Source of the DNA: Certhia americana
Taxonomy: Eukaryota > Chordata > Aves > Passeriformes > Certhiidae
Assembly (NCBI GenBank): GCA_018697195.1
Contig: CM031858.1
Span: forward strand, 78,623,133 to 78,687,132
Direction: 5' to 3'
DNA: 64,000 nt
In this document: positions 36,047 through 48,043 of the stretch, in pieces
Numbering within the stretch: the stretch's first letter is position 1
How the letters are laid out: each line of letters opens with the position of its first letter
The notes under the pieces: model-generated
Seen by the model: only the letters and a program-made list of their open reading frames with translations
Database searches by the model: none
What the model was told of the DNA's origin: nothing
Translations under genes and position numbers: made by a program

Positions 36047-37185
36047 GCCCAGAAAATAACTAATGAAGAAAGAGCATGCCTGGAAACTTGTTGGAGAATT
36101 GTTATACAGTATTTACACGCTTATTGCTAGGGCTATTTGTCACACTGGGAGCAGTCAACTCAATTCCCCTCCCCAAAACAATTTGCTACTTCTTTACCTT
36201 CTTTAGTTCATTTCAGTGGCAAAAAAAATCAGGCACAAAAATCGAGATATTTCACTACTAAGAAAGGTTACCTTTGCTGTAAGATTATTTCAACTGTTTT
36301 CCCTATGTGCTGACATTGCCTACAAGCAATCTCCATTCCTGTCCCAGTTTCTCCAAACAAACCAAGTAAAAGACTGGGAGACAACTAAAATGTAACTCTG
36401 ATAGTCAAGCAAATGCCATGGGCAATACATTTAGAGAATCTGAAGACATTTTAGCAGTTTGCTACACAAGATACAACCAGTGTATGAGAGATGCATGCTG
36501 CTGCTGAGCATACTCCCTCCACCTCAGTAATGATCTCAACAGAAATTCTTTATAAAGGAAAGCACCGCCCAGAAATTAATACAGTAAACCATGAGTCAGT
36601 GATGAGTAGAATAATAAGTTTCACAGACAATGTTTTTAGAGGACCACGCTTTTCTCCACATCAATATTCAAGCCTTTCAAGGAAGAGTACAGATGCAGCC
36701 CCTTAAGTAACACTGCTTCTGCAGCTGTGTGACTGTGACATCAATTAAAAAAGATACAGATAAGGGCTAAGCAAGATACAGACAGAAATGCATTCAACAA
36801 ATATGTCCACACCTGGATTTGGGCAGAATTTTTTAATTAAGTACATTTTTTGTAAATTGTTACACATAAACTTCCCCATCAAGCTTTTACTTAGCCCAGC
36901 ACAGGTCTGCTCTGACCTCATTACCTACAACAACAGCAACCACAGGCTTGTGTTTTCACAGTATGCCTGCAAGGGAAAGAGGCACAAATATTTAGCTGAA
37001 GAACCCAAGACAGACAGTCCAATAGCTTGCTCAAGGTCACCCAGCTGAGTTGCAGAGAGATCAAAATCATCTTCTCACACTGAGGAAGAAAAACCTATAT
37101 GACCCAGCTCCTTCCCTCTTCCTCTCCTACATCTTGTTTTACTTAGAAAACTCACTGTTTCAGCAAATGAAAGGAAAGAACATTC

Positions 37186-37410
37186 TCCCCAAGGCTTCTG
37201 AGTCTGTGCTATGGCTATGTGGTCCTAACACCAGGATTTGTGTATTTATGAGCAAGAACAGTACCTTCATGCTGAGTGGGTTTTTTCACGCACCCTGCTC
37301 CCTTTGAGACCTCTTAATACCCCTCTGGCAGCTATTGCAAATAATTGCATTGAGGAGTGTTATTTGGTAAGCATCTGGTATATACTGGTATTTTAAAAAT
37401 GAGATTTACA
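37186..37410 (+). repeat. Local direct duplication, copy B (225 bp)
   Basis: This is the same-orientation partner of 34144-34354. It carries 14 extra bases in total, 13 of them in a block around 'ccctttgagacct' (about 37302-37314). It lies in the intron upstream of the F-box exon, so the pair brackets that exon with about 2.8 kb between copies. It is either a segmental duplication or two copies of an uncharacterised repeat. Confidence 0.93.
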
Positions 37411-40400
37411 GCTGGAGAGAAAAAACCAGCCAGCAGCAGCCAGGCTCCTGCAGACAAGCCCTGACTCCACAGGCCTCTTAGGCAACAGTCCTCGAGATTA
37501 ATTTTTGCAATGACTTACCATATGTTTGACCTCCCTCACATTATCACCAAAACCAGTGACAGTGCCTGAAGCTAAACATGTGCAGAATATGTGGCAAAGC
37601 CTTTATTTCAGGCTTCTTTATTGAGATTTTAATACAAGAATGTTTCTAATATAAAAGAATATATGCTTTTTCCCAAGTGCTGGATGTATCTTCTACTATT
37701 ACACGTATTTGATACTGTCAATTCCTTTCGTTTTACTTTTTCACTTGCTTTGGGCTTTTTCCTTGGTTGATTGTTGGTTGTTCATTTTACACAAACCAGA
37801 ACAAAAAGGAAAACAAAATGATATTAAAAAAAACCCCTGGAACAAACACTTGTTTCTATTCCACAAAATAGAATTAAAATCAAAACCAAAAAGTTTGAAT
37901 TATTAATATCTGCTTTAAACAATTTTTAGACCTGTGGGAATGAGTACCTTCTGTAAGACACAGCATATTTGGAAAACATACATTTTTAGTCAGTTATCGC
38001 TAAAAACACCTTAAAATTTCTGTAGGGCTACAGTCTTCATTAGTTTCCATTTCTACTGAAGCACAAAAAAAGCTTTTCATACTCTGTGATTCTCCCCCAC
38101 TTCCCCTGGTGAGCAATGCTCCAAGCTAATACGGCTAATCTCCACTGCTTTTGGATCAGCAGTGGCATTCCTTCATCACTCCTGGGCACTGTGAATAATC
38201 AATACCTTAGACATTCTGGGTGCGTAATGAATTACTAATATGTGTTTTTTAACTTAGACTTTGAGCTAAAAAAGGCCTGACCTTCTGTTTTATGTGTATG
38301 CTCCATGCTTTGCGCTCTCTTAATTCTCTTATTAGTATAGCAGTTCCAGATGTGCATCCTGTATTTCCTTTCCCTTCAGTCCTGAAGGTGCATCATGTGA
38401 AACTTGCTACCTCCATCCTCAGGGTATGCACTTCCAGACAGACACATATACATGCACCCTGTCTCCCCACCACAAAGTATTGTGGAAAAAGACTTTAGTG
38501 TTGTCATTGTGTTTAAAAAAGGGAGTTGTGAGCATATTACTGCTCTGTTGAGCCTGTAATGTAATATGCTCTCAGACAGGAATTTCGCTGGTAGCTCAGC
38601 TGAACTACACACAGAGGTATTCCTGCTTACTGTTCACTGTACCTCCCTAAGGGGAAACAAAAAAATAGCAGGTGAGTCCAGGAGCCTTATTGCCAGGAAA
38701 ATCTTGGAAAGCTTTTTGCTAGCATTTAAAACTTCAGCAAAACACTTGGTCTACTGTACATTTTCCAGACTTTTCTAATGTTGTTGGGAGGGGCTTCCTA
38801 CAGCACTAGCTCAGCCTCTAAGAGTTTCCTTCGAATTTTGCTCTTCACCATTTACTGAGTGCTAGCCAACAGGCTGGGGCGGTCTGAGAAAGAGCAACTT
38901 AACGACAGTGTAACATTAATAAACACAACCCTGCAAGTACAAATGAAGTTGCTGGTTCTCAATACACATCCTTATACACACACATGCCATATACAAGCAT
39001 TTCTCTTGTAAACTCAATTGTACAAGCCTGAAATGCAACTTTGATTTCGGTGATCTTAGAAAGTAAAAGCAAATTAGAGAGCAGCCCTGCACTTCTGTCC
39101 CTACAACTTCTTTTGCCCCTTTGCCTCCAATCTTCTGTGCAAGATACCTTTTATTAAAGCTTTAATCAAGCTCCGAAAGTTGTTTGTTGATGTAAGATAG
39201 AATTTCTTAACAATCTTTAGAGAAATCTCAAAAGATGTGTGCCAGAAACAGAACCAGAAAAGCTGACACAGAGGGAGAAAATGCACTAGAGGGAGTTTTC
39301 TTATTCCACTAGGAATCTGGTTTATTTCAAAGGATTTTTTCTCCTCAGTTTGTTTCCCAATTAATACATACATATGGGAACAAAAAACCTTTAAATATAG
39401 AAGATTTAAGCCAAGATCTAACCTCCATTCCTTCTGGCATCGACAATATTATGCAGTCTCTGATTTCAGGACCAGAGAGAGAAAACAACATTGTATTTCC
39501 ATTACTCCAGCATTGCACACTAACATGGGACACTCGATGTTCAGATCCCAGGACAGACTTTTTAAGATTGAACCATTTTCCATGCTTAAGGCATGACTCC
39601 GTTCATTCATACCTTTCACCATGGTATTGTGAATGAGTCTTTTTTGAAATTAATACTATACTGAGTTCTTCAATCAAACAAAATTAAAATGAAAGCTTTA
39701 CAAATATCAATCAAACTTCAAATTCTTATCTGACAACTGAAAAGGATCCTCCATGTTGATCTCCTGTCACCACTGATGTTTTTAGCAAAACTGAGGCAAG
39801 AAACAAACCAAACTGTTTTCAAGCTCTGAAAAAGTCAGTATAGCTGAGAAAAATAAGAAAGCAATTTTCACTTTTGTAAACATTAGCTGCAGAGTAATGG
39901 GCACAAGAAACATTTACACAGAGTGCCAAAACCTCGCTGACTTTGTATCTCTTCAATAAGTGTCATGTAAATATTACATGTTTTATTAAGTGCCATGTGG
40001 GTATAGACTCCATGTTTTTACCACAATACCATCAACCTCAGGCATGCCAAGTAAGTACTCCTTTTACAGAGACTGGGGAAAATGGGAACTTAATGGTTGT
40101 AGCAGCTACAATCAACAGTGCAAAGGAGAACAGAGGCTTCTACAGGGGATACAATGTGGGCTGATTCAAGGAGAGTCTTGTGAATTTGACAGACAGATTT
40201 CAAATATGGCTGTGTGTGCCCTTAGATGAGCGTAGGAAAAAGAGTTAGCTAGGACAGCAGGCTACAACACAGCTATTTTCCTTACAAGGCCCTGGGTATG
40301 GACAAAGTTCCAGAAAAAATGATACCTACAAAGAAAAAAAATAGAGTGTCTTCCACATCACAAATATCCTCAGGCATTTCTCCCAGGAGGAGTTACCCTA

Positions 40401-41439
40401 CTGACCTCGGTTCCTCCCAATCCCAGGAGGCTGGGAGGAACTGGAGAGTTTGAGATAGCAAAGAGGCAGCTGGAACAAAACTCACATGCAAACTTGTGTG
40501 GGGCTGCAGCAGTCAGGAATGCCAGAAGGAAAGGGTTGTCCAGTGGAGATACCTACATGACTTTGCAGTCTTTTACAATGAAGAACATACAGAATGAGTT
40601 GGATGACCTCTCTCACCTCCCTCCAAGAACACTAAGTACACCTAAACCATCTCTGATGTACACGTCTGCCCTGTTTTTAACTGCTAGGGGCAGCTATTAC
40701 TCAGCTCACTGAGGTGCCTGTTCCAGTGTTGCCACTGTATCAAGTTTCTAAGCTTTTCCTCTTATTTGGCTCATATAAGAAGCTGTTTCTTGCCCCTGTC
40801 CTTGTGCTTGTGAAGACTGAGAGGTCTTCACTCTCCTTGTATGGATTTCTTACATGCATTTGCCTTTCTTTTTATTAGTCATGTTACTAATGTTTCCAGT
40901 TTCTTGTATCTTTTCCTTTATATTTTGTCCTATCTGTGTTTTTTTTTTCTTAAAGCTCAGTGCACCACGCACCACCCAACCTCACCAGCAGTGGTGAAAG
41001 TGCAGTCCTTTGCACCCGTATTTCATGGAAACTACATTTTCAACCTTCCAGATTTCAACAATCTCAGAAGGCTTGTGTATTTTCACTATATTACTCAAGA
41101 TATTGCTGGTATTCCCAAGTGCCTTACAGCACCTAAAATTTATTTTCCTCATCTGTGTTTATAGAATCCATTCATCTTCCTTACACCTGTCTCCTTAGAG
41201 AATGCTATGTTTTCTCTCTCTCCTTAATCTACTTTTTAAAGAGTATCTTGAGTACTGAGCCACCTTCCCAAAGTGTGTTAGTTTTCACTTTTCCAAATAT
41301 CTTGTAGCGCCAGGGCCATAAATTTTAACCTATTTCTCTAGATATTGCTAATTTTGTGTCTCAATTCAATAAAAAAGTTGGTTCCCAGAGAGATATGGAA
41401 AATCCAGCAACCTGCTAACGAATATTGCAAGCCATTGCA

Positions 41440-41580
41440 GATTAGACCAGCTCAGGTGGTCAGAGCATGGTGCTGGTGACACCAAGGCTGTGGGTTTAAT
41501 CTCTCTATGGGCCATTCACTCAAGAGCTGTACTCAATGGTCATTGTGGGTTCCTTCCAAATCAGCATATTCTGTGATTTC
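41440..41580 (+). mobile_element. tRNA-derived SINE with CR1 tail (TguSINE1-like)
   Basis: The 5' half is a tRNA-Ile-like head with an A-box (CAGCTCAGGTGG, about 41448-41459) and a B-box-like GGGTTTAATCTC (41492-41503). The tail 'atgggccattcactcaagag', then 'ctgtactcaatggtcattgtggg' and 'ttccttccaaatcagcatattctgtga', is the sense 3' end of CR1, finishing in the ATTCTGTG octamer. A tRNA head fused to a CR1 tail is the structure of the passerine TguSINE1 family as I remember it. It would have been mobilised by the CR1 enzyme. It is antisense to FBXL7. Confidence 0.8.
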
Positions 41581-44575
41581 TAAAGTGTTCTTCCTGAAAC
41601 ATCATCACAGCTGACAAATACTCAGAGTGATAACTACACAAAATACTATTCTCCTTCAGTGCCCATCTTATTTTAGGATTTTATTTACTCCATATTACAC
41701 CAGCTTGTTTCCAATACACACATGCAAAAGTCCAAATAAACCTGAGATGGGTTACAGCTACTCACCAGACAATATTTTTTTGCCAAAACAGAAAATTACA
41801 AGGAAAACTGAGGTCAAAGGAACAAAAACACTTTGGCAAAGGTGAAAACTAATTTTTCATCCTGTGAGACCTTGTCAGTTATGTAATTCTCATTTAAAGA
41901 GCAAAGACCTGCGGCAGAACTCAATTTTTCAGTGTAAGAATAAGCAACCTTGGAGCTCACAAAGTAATCACATCCACATGGTCTTGGAAGAAACAGTTCC
42001 ACAGAACTTGAAATAACATTTTACGGTTTTTAAAAACCTCCTTTAGAATGTTTTAAGAAACTGAACCTATTGTGTAAGGCTAGAGGCATTGTGGAAGAAG
42101 GATATGTTAACTAAAATCTGTAGCCATTTCATAGTAGTTTCTGTGTGACACTTTACACCTTGGATTATACTGGTGTAACTTCCCTGTGATGTTGAGCTCC
42201 AGTCTTCTTTAGCCTATAAACTCCTCTGCATACATTTGGAGACCTGATCTTGCATTCCTGGCATACTCATAATAGATGTTTAAAGTGAAAGAGCATTGCA
42301 AGTGAAGCAATCATTATAGTTTTATTAAGCAAATAATTCTTCCTTACAATGTATTTGTGGAAAGCTGGAACTAATTTCCCCCCTACTGACTTTGTCCCTT
42401 GCCACTTGGCAGGAATTCATTTTACCCCCGTATTTTTGAACAAAGCTAAAAATACAAAGACTGAGGGAGAGGAAAAGTAAAAAATAACCAAATCACTATT
42501 AGTTTAGGAAGTCAAAGCATCTTAATTTAGCCTGCAATACCACTGATGATACTAGCGCACCAGCTCTGAGAAAAGGGTTTCACAGTACATCATTGCAGGG
42601 ATTACATAGAGATGGATTGGAACGTACATTTTTTCCACCTTCAGTAAATATGTATCCCAAAATGAATTCCACACATGCTTAAGTACAAGCTTTGCTTAAA
42701 TCCTTCAGGTCATATGCTCTCCCAACTCTTTATGGTATGCCAGGGAGCTTCTCCAGCTGTGCTAGTTTATATTTACATTAGCAAGGAGTGCAGCCCAGAA
42801 AGAGGAGCAAAACTAATGTTGCTGAAACCCCAACACACACAGGCCTGGGAAGTGGGTATTATTCTTTTGCCAATACTTACTATAATCCCCAGCCCTGAAT
42901 GCTCAATAGGGGTTGCCTTTGGTCCTTTAGGGGTACTGCCAGGATATATTTTTTTGCTTTAGTTTTTCCTGAGTGTAACTGAGTCCATATACTTTGTGGT
43001 GGTTACAAAAACAGAGTAAAAAAGATAGGCATTTCAAAAGTGAGCTTTGGACTTGAACAAAAATGCTAATGTAGATAAACCCACTGGTCAGAAGAAGCCG
43101 CTATCTACCTCCTCTAAATTATGAGTTATCATCTTCCAGCCTATTCCATACCACTCTCAGGAGAGGCATACTGTGCCCTGCCATATTTTCAAGGCTGGAT
43201 TATGAAATCCAGTACATTTCACCATCCCCCATTTTCAGGATTCTCACACCGATGAGGATCCATGCTGTTCAATACGTTGCTCTGAAATGTGCAAACCAAA
43301 TGTAGTTATAACAAAAATAGTAATTTTCCAGATGCTTATAAATATGCGTATTCAACATACTTCAATATAAAGGTTTGAATAAGACAACAAAGAGATAACA
43401 GGTTTGCTTAATTTCAAATCATACTAAAAATCTTGCCATCATCTCTCCCTCTTTGCCTGGTAAGTTTGACAGCCTTAATTAACCCAGGAACTCCATCCTG
43501 GTGAATACAAAAAAACTTCCCAATTTATCCAGAAAATGACTTGTTTCAGTGAAACTGGCTTACAACTATACCCTGCCTTTTCTTTGAGTTACTCTAACAT
43601 GCTCCAAGGTCAAAATTTTGTCAGGTAAAACATTTTTCCACCTGACTAGACAACATCTACACTACTGTGTTCCATTTTTAAAATCTATTGTTCTTTATTT
43701 TTCATTTAATACCTAGCTTACATAAACGTAGAGAGGATGAATACACACTGCATGATAGTGGCTCTCAAGCTACACACACATGGCTAGAACCAATCACTTA
43801 GAATAACACTGAGATGGGACAAACAGATCCTACTCCATCTTTGAATAATAAACACTCAGTTTGTGTTGATGCAAATGTATCCTTGCAATTCACATAGAAA
43901 ACTGGAACAACTTCTTAATGGTTCCCAACCTCAAAATGCAGAAATTCAGTCAGCTGCTCCAGACAATTGTAGCTGTTCCACTATTTCGCCATTTTTTCCA
44001 AAATGGGAGAATTTGGAATAAAATATGTATCAGTTTACATTATTACAAGCTTCAAGACAAGTTGCTGGAATAAATTTATGGAAGAGAAATATTTTCAAAA
44101 CCCTCAGTTTATATGGGTCAAAACCATGGGGACCTGCAGAACTCTGAGGTATAGTTGTAGTAGATGTGCGTGACTCCAAACGGAAAATAATATACAAAGC
44201 AGAGGAATGTTTGCCTCTGAGAAAAGCTGACAATATAATCACTTTGCTGTTTAATCAAGAGGGCTTGCATCCAGTTGGTAGCAAATGCTGCAGTAGACAA
44301 ATAATTCCCCTAAGAACGGCTGTTTCCAGCATATTCACCATAAACAAATTATTTGTGTAAAAGAACATTGTTTTTCATAATCAACTGTTGGCATTTTAAA
44401 AGCATGCAGCTCTCAGAAATTGCTGACTTTCAAATTAACAGGGGATCCAGAATGTGACCTTCAAAATTGGAGAAACAAATGGGAAGCAGCATGCTAAACA
44501 GAAGAATAAACAGTAATGAGAGATTTAAAGCCATAAAATTTTGCTTCTCTCCTATTACTCAAGTTCAGATACAGA
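41581..44575. other. Intronic stretch, nothing recognised
   Basis: Unique AT-rich intron sequence. Open frames are short and featureless. Confidence 0.65.
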
Positions 44576-44872
44576 ACCATAGAATGCTGATGGGTTGAAA
44601 GGGACCTTAAAGATCATCTAGACCCAATCCTCCTGCTGTGGGAGGGACAGCTACTAGAAGAGATTGCTCAGAGCTCCATCCAGCCTGGCTCTGAACACTT
44701 CCAGGGATGGGACATCTACAACTTCTCTGGGCAAGCTGTTCCACTGCCTCATAACCCTCACAGTAAAGAATTTCTTCCATATATGTAATCTAAATGTACT
44801 CTTTTTTTTGCTTTGAAGCCATTTCCCCTTGTCCTGTCTCTACATGCTCTTGTAAATAGTCTCTCTCCAGAT
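44576..44872 (-). mobile_element. CR1 LINE 3' fragment in FBXL7 intron
   Basis: This is a clear antisense CR1 3' end: 'accatagaatgctgatggg', 'aagggaccttaaagatcat', 'catccagcctggctctgaac', 'cttccagggatgggacatc', 'gtaaagaatttcttcc', and 'ccccttgtcctgtc' through 'agtctctctccag'. It lies in the same orientation as FBXL7. Confidence 0.93.
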
Positions 44873-45272
44873 GCTAATGATGCATTAAATTTATGTAATT
44901 TAGAATAGTACAAATATCCTTCCTAAAATAAATTCCAACTTTGAAAACATAGTCTTTGCTGATAATTTGCTGCAAATTATAGGACAGAGTTGTATGCAGC
45001 AGAAGAAGAGGCCTCTAGATTAAAAAGAAGAAAACAAACGCAAAACCCAATTGATAAAGCCAATGCCAACTCAGCTTGGTTCAGCCCAGCTTGTTATGGA
45101 CTGTCCATGAGATACCTGCAAATGCCCACCTGGTGTCCCAGCTGACAAGTCCTGTCAGAGCAGTAGACATATCCCCCTACCAGCTAAACTACCAGTGAGT
45201 GAGTGATAATGAAATAGCAACAAAAAATGCAGCCAAGAGACAAGAGATCATAACCTTCATCTAATAAAAACT

Positions 45273-45300
45273 GCTTATTAAGTGACTAGTGCTTAATAAG
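45273..45300. repeat. Short imperfect palindrome
   Basis: CTTATTAAG and CTTAATAAG flank a centre containing ACTAGT. The stem is about 9-10 bp. It is probably incidental. Confidence 0.6.
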
Positions 45301-48007
45301 TCACTGCTCACTCCAGGGTGAGTTTGGTGAGCACTTTTCAGTCCCATAGGAGAATTGCACTGAGGCAGTAACAGTTTTCCTGACTTTCCAAATGAGATGT
45401 ATTTACTCCCAGACTAATGCTTTTGCAGACTAGGAGCCCTGCCTGCATCCATCTGTAGTATGCCCATGGATTACAGAAAATCAGTAGAAATCTGCGAAGT
45501 GTAACTAAAGGCTGACCTGCAACACCTGATCCTGATCAGCTCATATCCATTTACACCTCAGTTTTCAAAGCTTATTTTCTTTTCCAGGAATGCGATTCCT
45601 TCAAAAGCACCTGCTAGTATCCTAGCAAGCACTCTCATGTTTTGAGGGCAAATACCTAGTTTCTAGGGTTGCATCCCTCCTCCCTTCTGACACTTGGCCA
45701 AACTGAGAAAAACAAAGCTGGTCTCCAGGGCTTTTTGGAGGAATGGTAGAAAACTTCCCTTAATCCACATTTTTGCATTTCTTACAAACCCACAGTGTTG
45801 CCACTACATGTACAGACAAAGGAATGCATTCAGCAAAGAGCTGGCCAAAGCAAATTCCCCAACAAATCACCTTTGGGACTTGGGTGAGAGGAACACTCTG
45901 GAGAAGATGAAAGAAAAGAAACATAGGTCTCCAAAGCAGAAACCCACGACACCAGCTCGATCTAACTTATCCAGCATCTCTCCAACAAAGATACATAAAC
46001 TGAGGCTTTTTCATAATAAACACGTCACATTATGAGGGCCCTGGAGTGACAGTGAGCAGTCCCCTCTTGTTACAAACACACACAATACACACACAGCAAC
46101 GCACTGAGCAAGCACGTAGTGCTTATTCAGAACCACAAGGATTAAAATTTTGTTTATGGGAAATCTGGGAGTTAAGCTGGGAAAGAGACATGGCCACTGG
46201 CAGCTTTCTTCTACTAGAAAAATGTAACTGGCTCAAGCCCAACTGCACTAAGTTACATGGATTCCTGACCACCAGTGTGAAGCAGCCCCAGACTGTATCT
46301 AAACAGATGGTACTTATGACTGCAAAAGCATTTAGAGGGCATTAGCCACCCTCTGAAACTCAGCCCTGTCATCTGAGGTCCCAATTGCTGTGTCTGTGAC
46401 TTGTGCTGTATAAATTGCAGATCGCTATTTTTATGCAATAGCATATGGTACTCTGACATTTGAGGAGTATCAAATGTACATACATGCAAGTAAATCAAGA
46501 ATCCAGCACTCAGTATTTATGGAACTTCAATAACTTCCCAGTCTACTGAACACCCCAATAAATAACTGCTTTATTGTGCAGAAAATATGAACTGACTGTA
46601 ATTATTCCTTTTCAATTCATTGTGATTTCAATTTACCAAAATGAGATAAACAAAATTATTCACTGACTCTTTCAATGTTACTTTGATTTCATTAACTCAA
46701 AATCAATGTGCAAAAAAAAAGAAAATGTGATGTTTATGTCTACACAATTGCTGAGTTATTACTCAAACCAAGAACTCTGGCACTATCTTTCAGTCTGTTT
46801 CATGTTAACCTAAGCTAATTATTTAAAACATCATCACTAGCTCTATATGGAATTTTACATTTATCTTCATATTTATTACCACCAGCTTATGGCAGTGCCT
46901 CAGGGAGTAGACTTAAATACAGGATAGCAGCAAAAGCAGCATTTGGAAGCAAGAAATATTAGACATCTTGACAAAGTAAGAGGAATATGAAAAGAAAGGC
47001 CCTTATCTTCACAAAGCCCAAGGAATATGAGAACCTGCCAGGGTGGTCTAATGAATATATATGTACACCTGACAGGAAGGTGTCAAGAGTCCCTTCTAAA
47101 TATAATTACTCTATGTTTACCAACACTCCTCTTCTTGAGGCCTTGCACAGAAGAACAAACTCTGCCTAATTAAAGCAAATCAAACCCTTGTGAAAATATC
47201 ATAACAAAAGTGCTAATTCCCAAACTCAGAGTGGAAGGGTTAAGTGATCTTGACCTGTGCAGCTGAAGATCGAAAAGGATATGCTAATATGTACCATGAC
47301 CTCCAATGTATATAGTTAGAGGACAGAAGTGATGGAGAGGTTACTGTATTTGCAGACCTACATAAGAAGGAGCAGTAGCCAAGTTTGACTAAGAGAAAAC
47401 ATTGTAAATGAGGGTTAAAAATTTTGACCCAGTACATAAATAGGTCAAGGCATAGGCTGAGTGGGTTAGGATTGACATCTATAGCTTTCTAGGAAGCAGC
47501 AAAATTTTAAAAACAAACAAACAAACAAAACCCCAACAAATCAAAACACAACAGTAGAGGAATTGATCTATGAAGAAAATTCTGCTTTAAGATATTGTTT
47601 ACATAGGATGATCCAATACCCTTTATCATCAACCAGTCCTGATTTCTTAGCCATCCTGGTCTTCCTGGTCTTTCTAAAACAGAGAAGTAAAACTCTTGCT
47701 GAAAGAATTTGTCAGGGAGATGAAAAATGAAGGAGTAACTGATGCTCATTTTCATTATTGACACAGATACACATTTTGGGCTGAGAAGCAATGCTCTTGC
47801 TACAGCTTTTTCCAAGTTGTTTCAGTACACACTTTTACAGATTTTGTACTCTATTCATAAAACACAGACCATTCTCCATTTTGAGAGGGAAGAGGATGAG
47901 GTTCACTGCAATGCACATGATCCACAGGAGCATATTAAAACCTGCACATGTGGACTCTGATAAATCTCCTGAACTTCAGTGGAAATTCCTCAAGGTTTTG
48001 GGTTGGC

Positions 48008-48043
48008 TTTTTTTTTTTTTTTTCTTTTTTTTTTTCTTTTTTT
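48008..48043. repeat. Interrupted poly(T) tract
   Basis: T16-C-T11-C-T7. No adjacent retroposon was recognised on either side. Confidence 0.95.

Larger units (their letters stand above)
35368..41439. other. Intronic stretch: duplication copy B and A24 run only
   Basis: Apart from the features at 36023-36046 and 37186-37410, this is unique AT-rich intron. No exon, CR1 or LTR was recognised. Confidence 0.65.
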
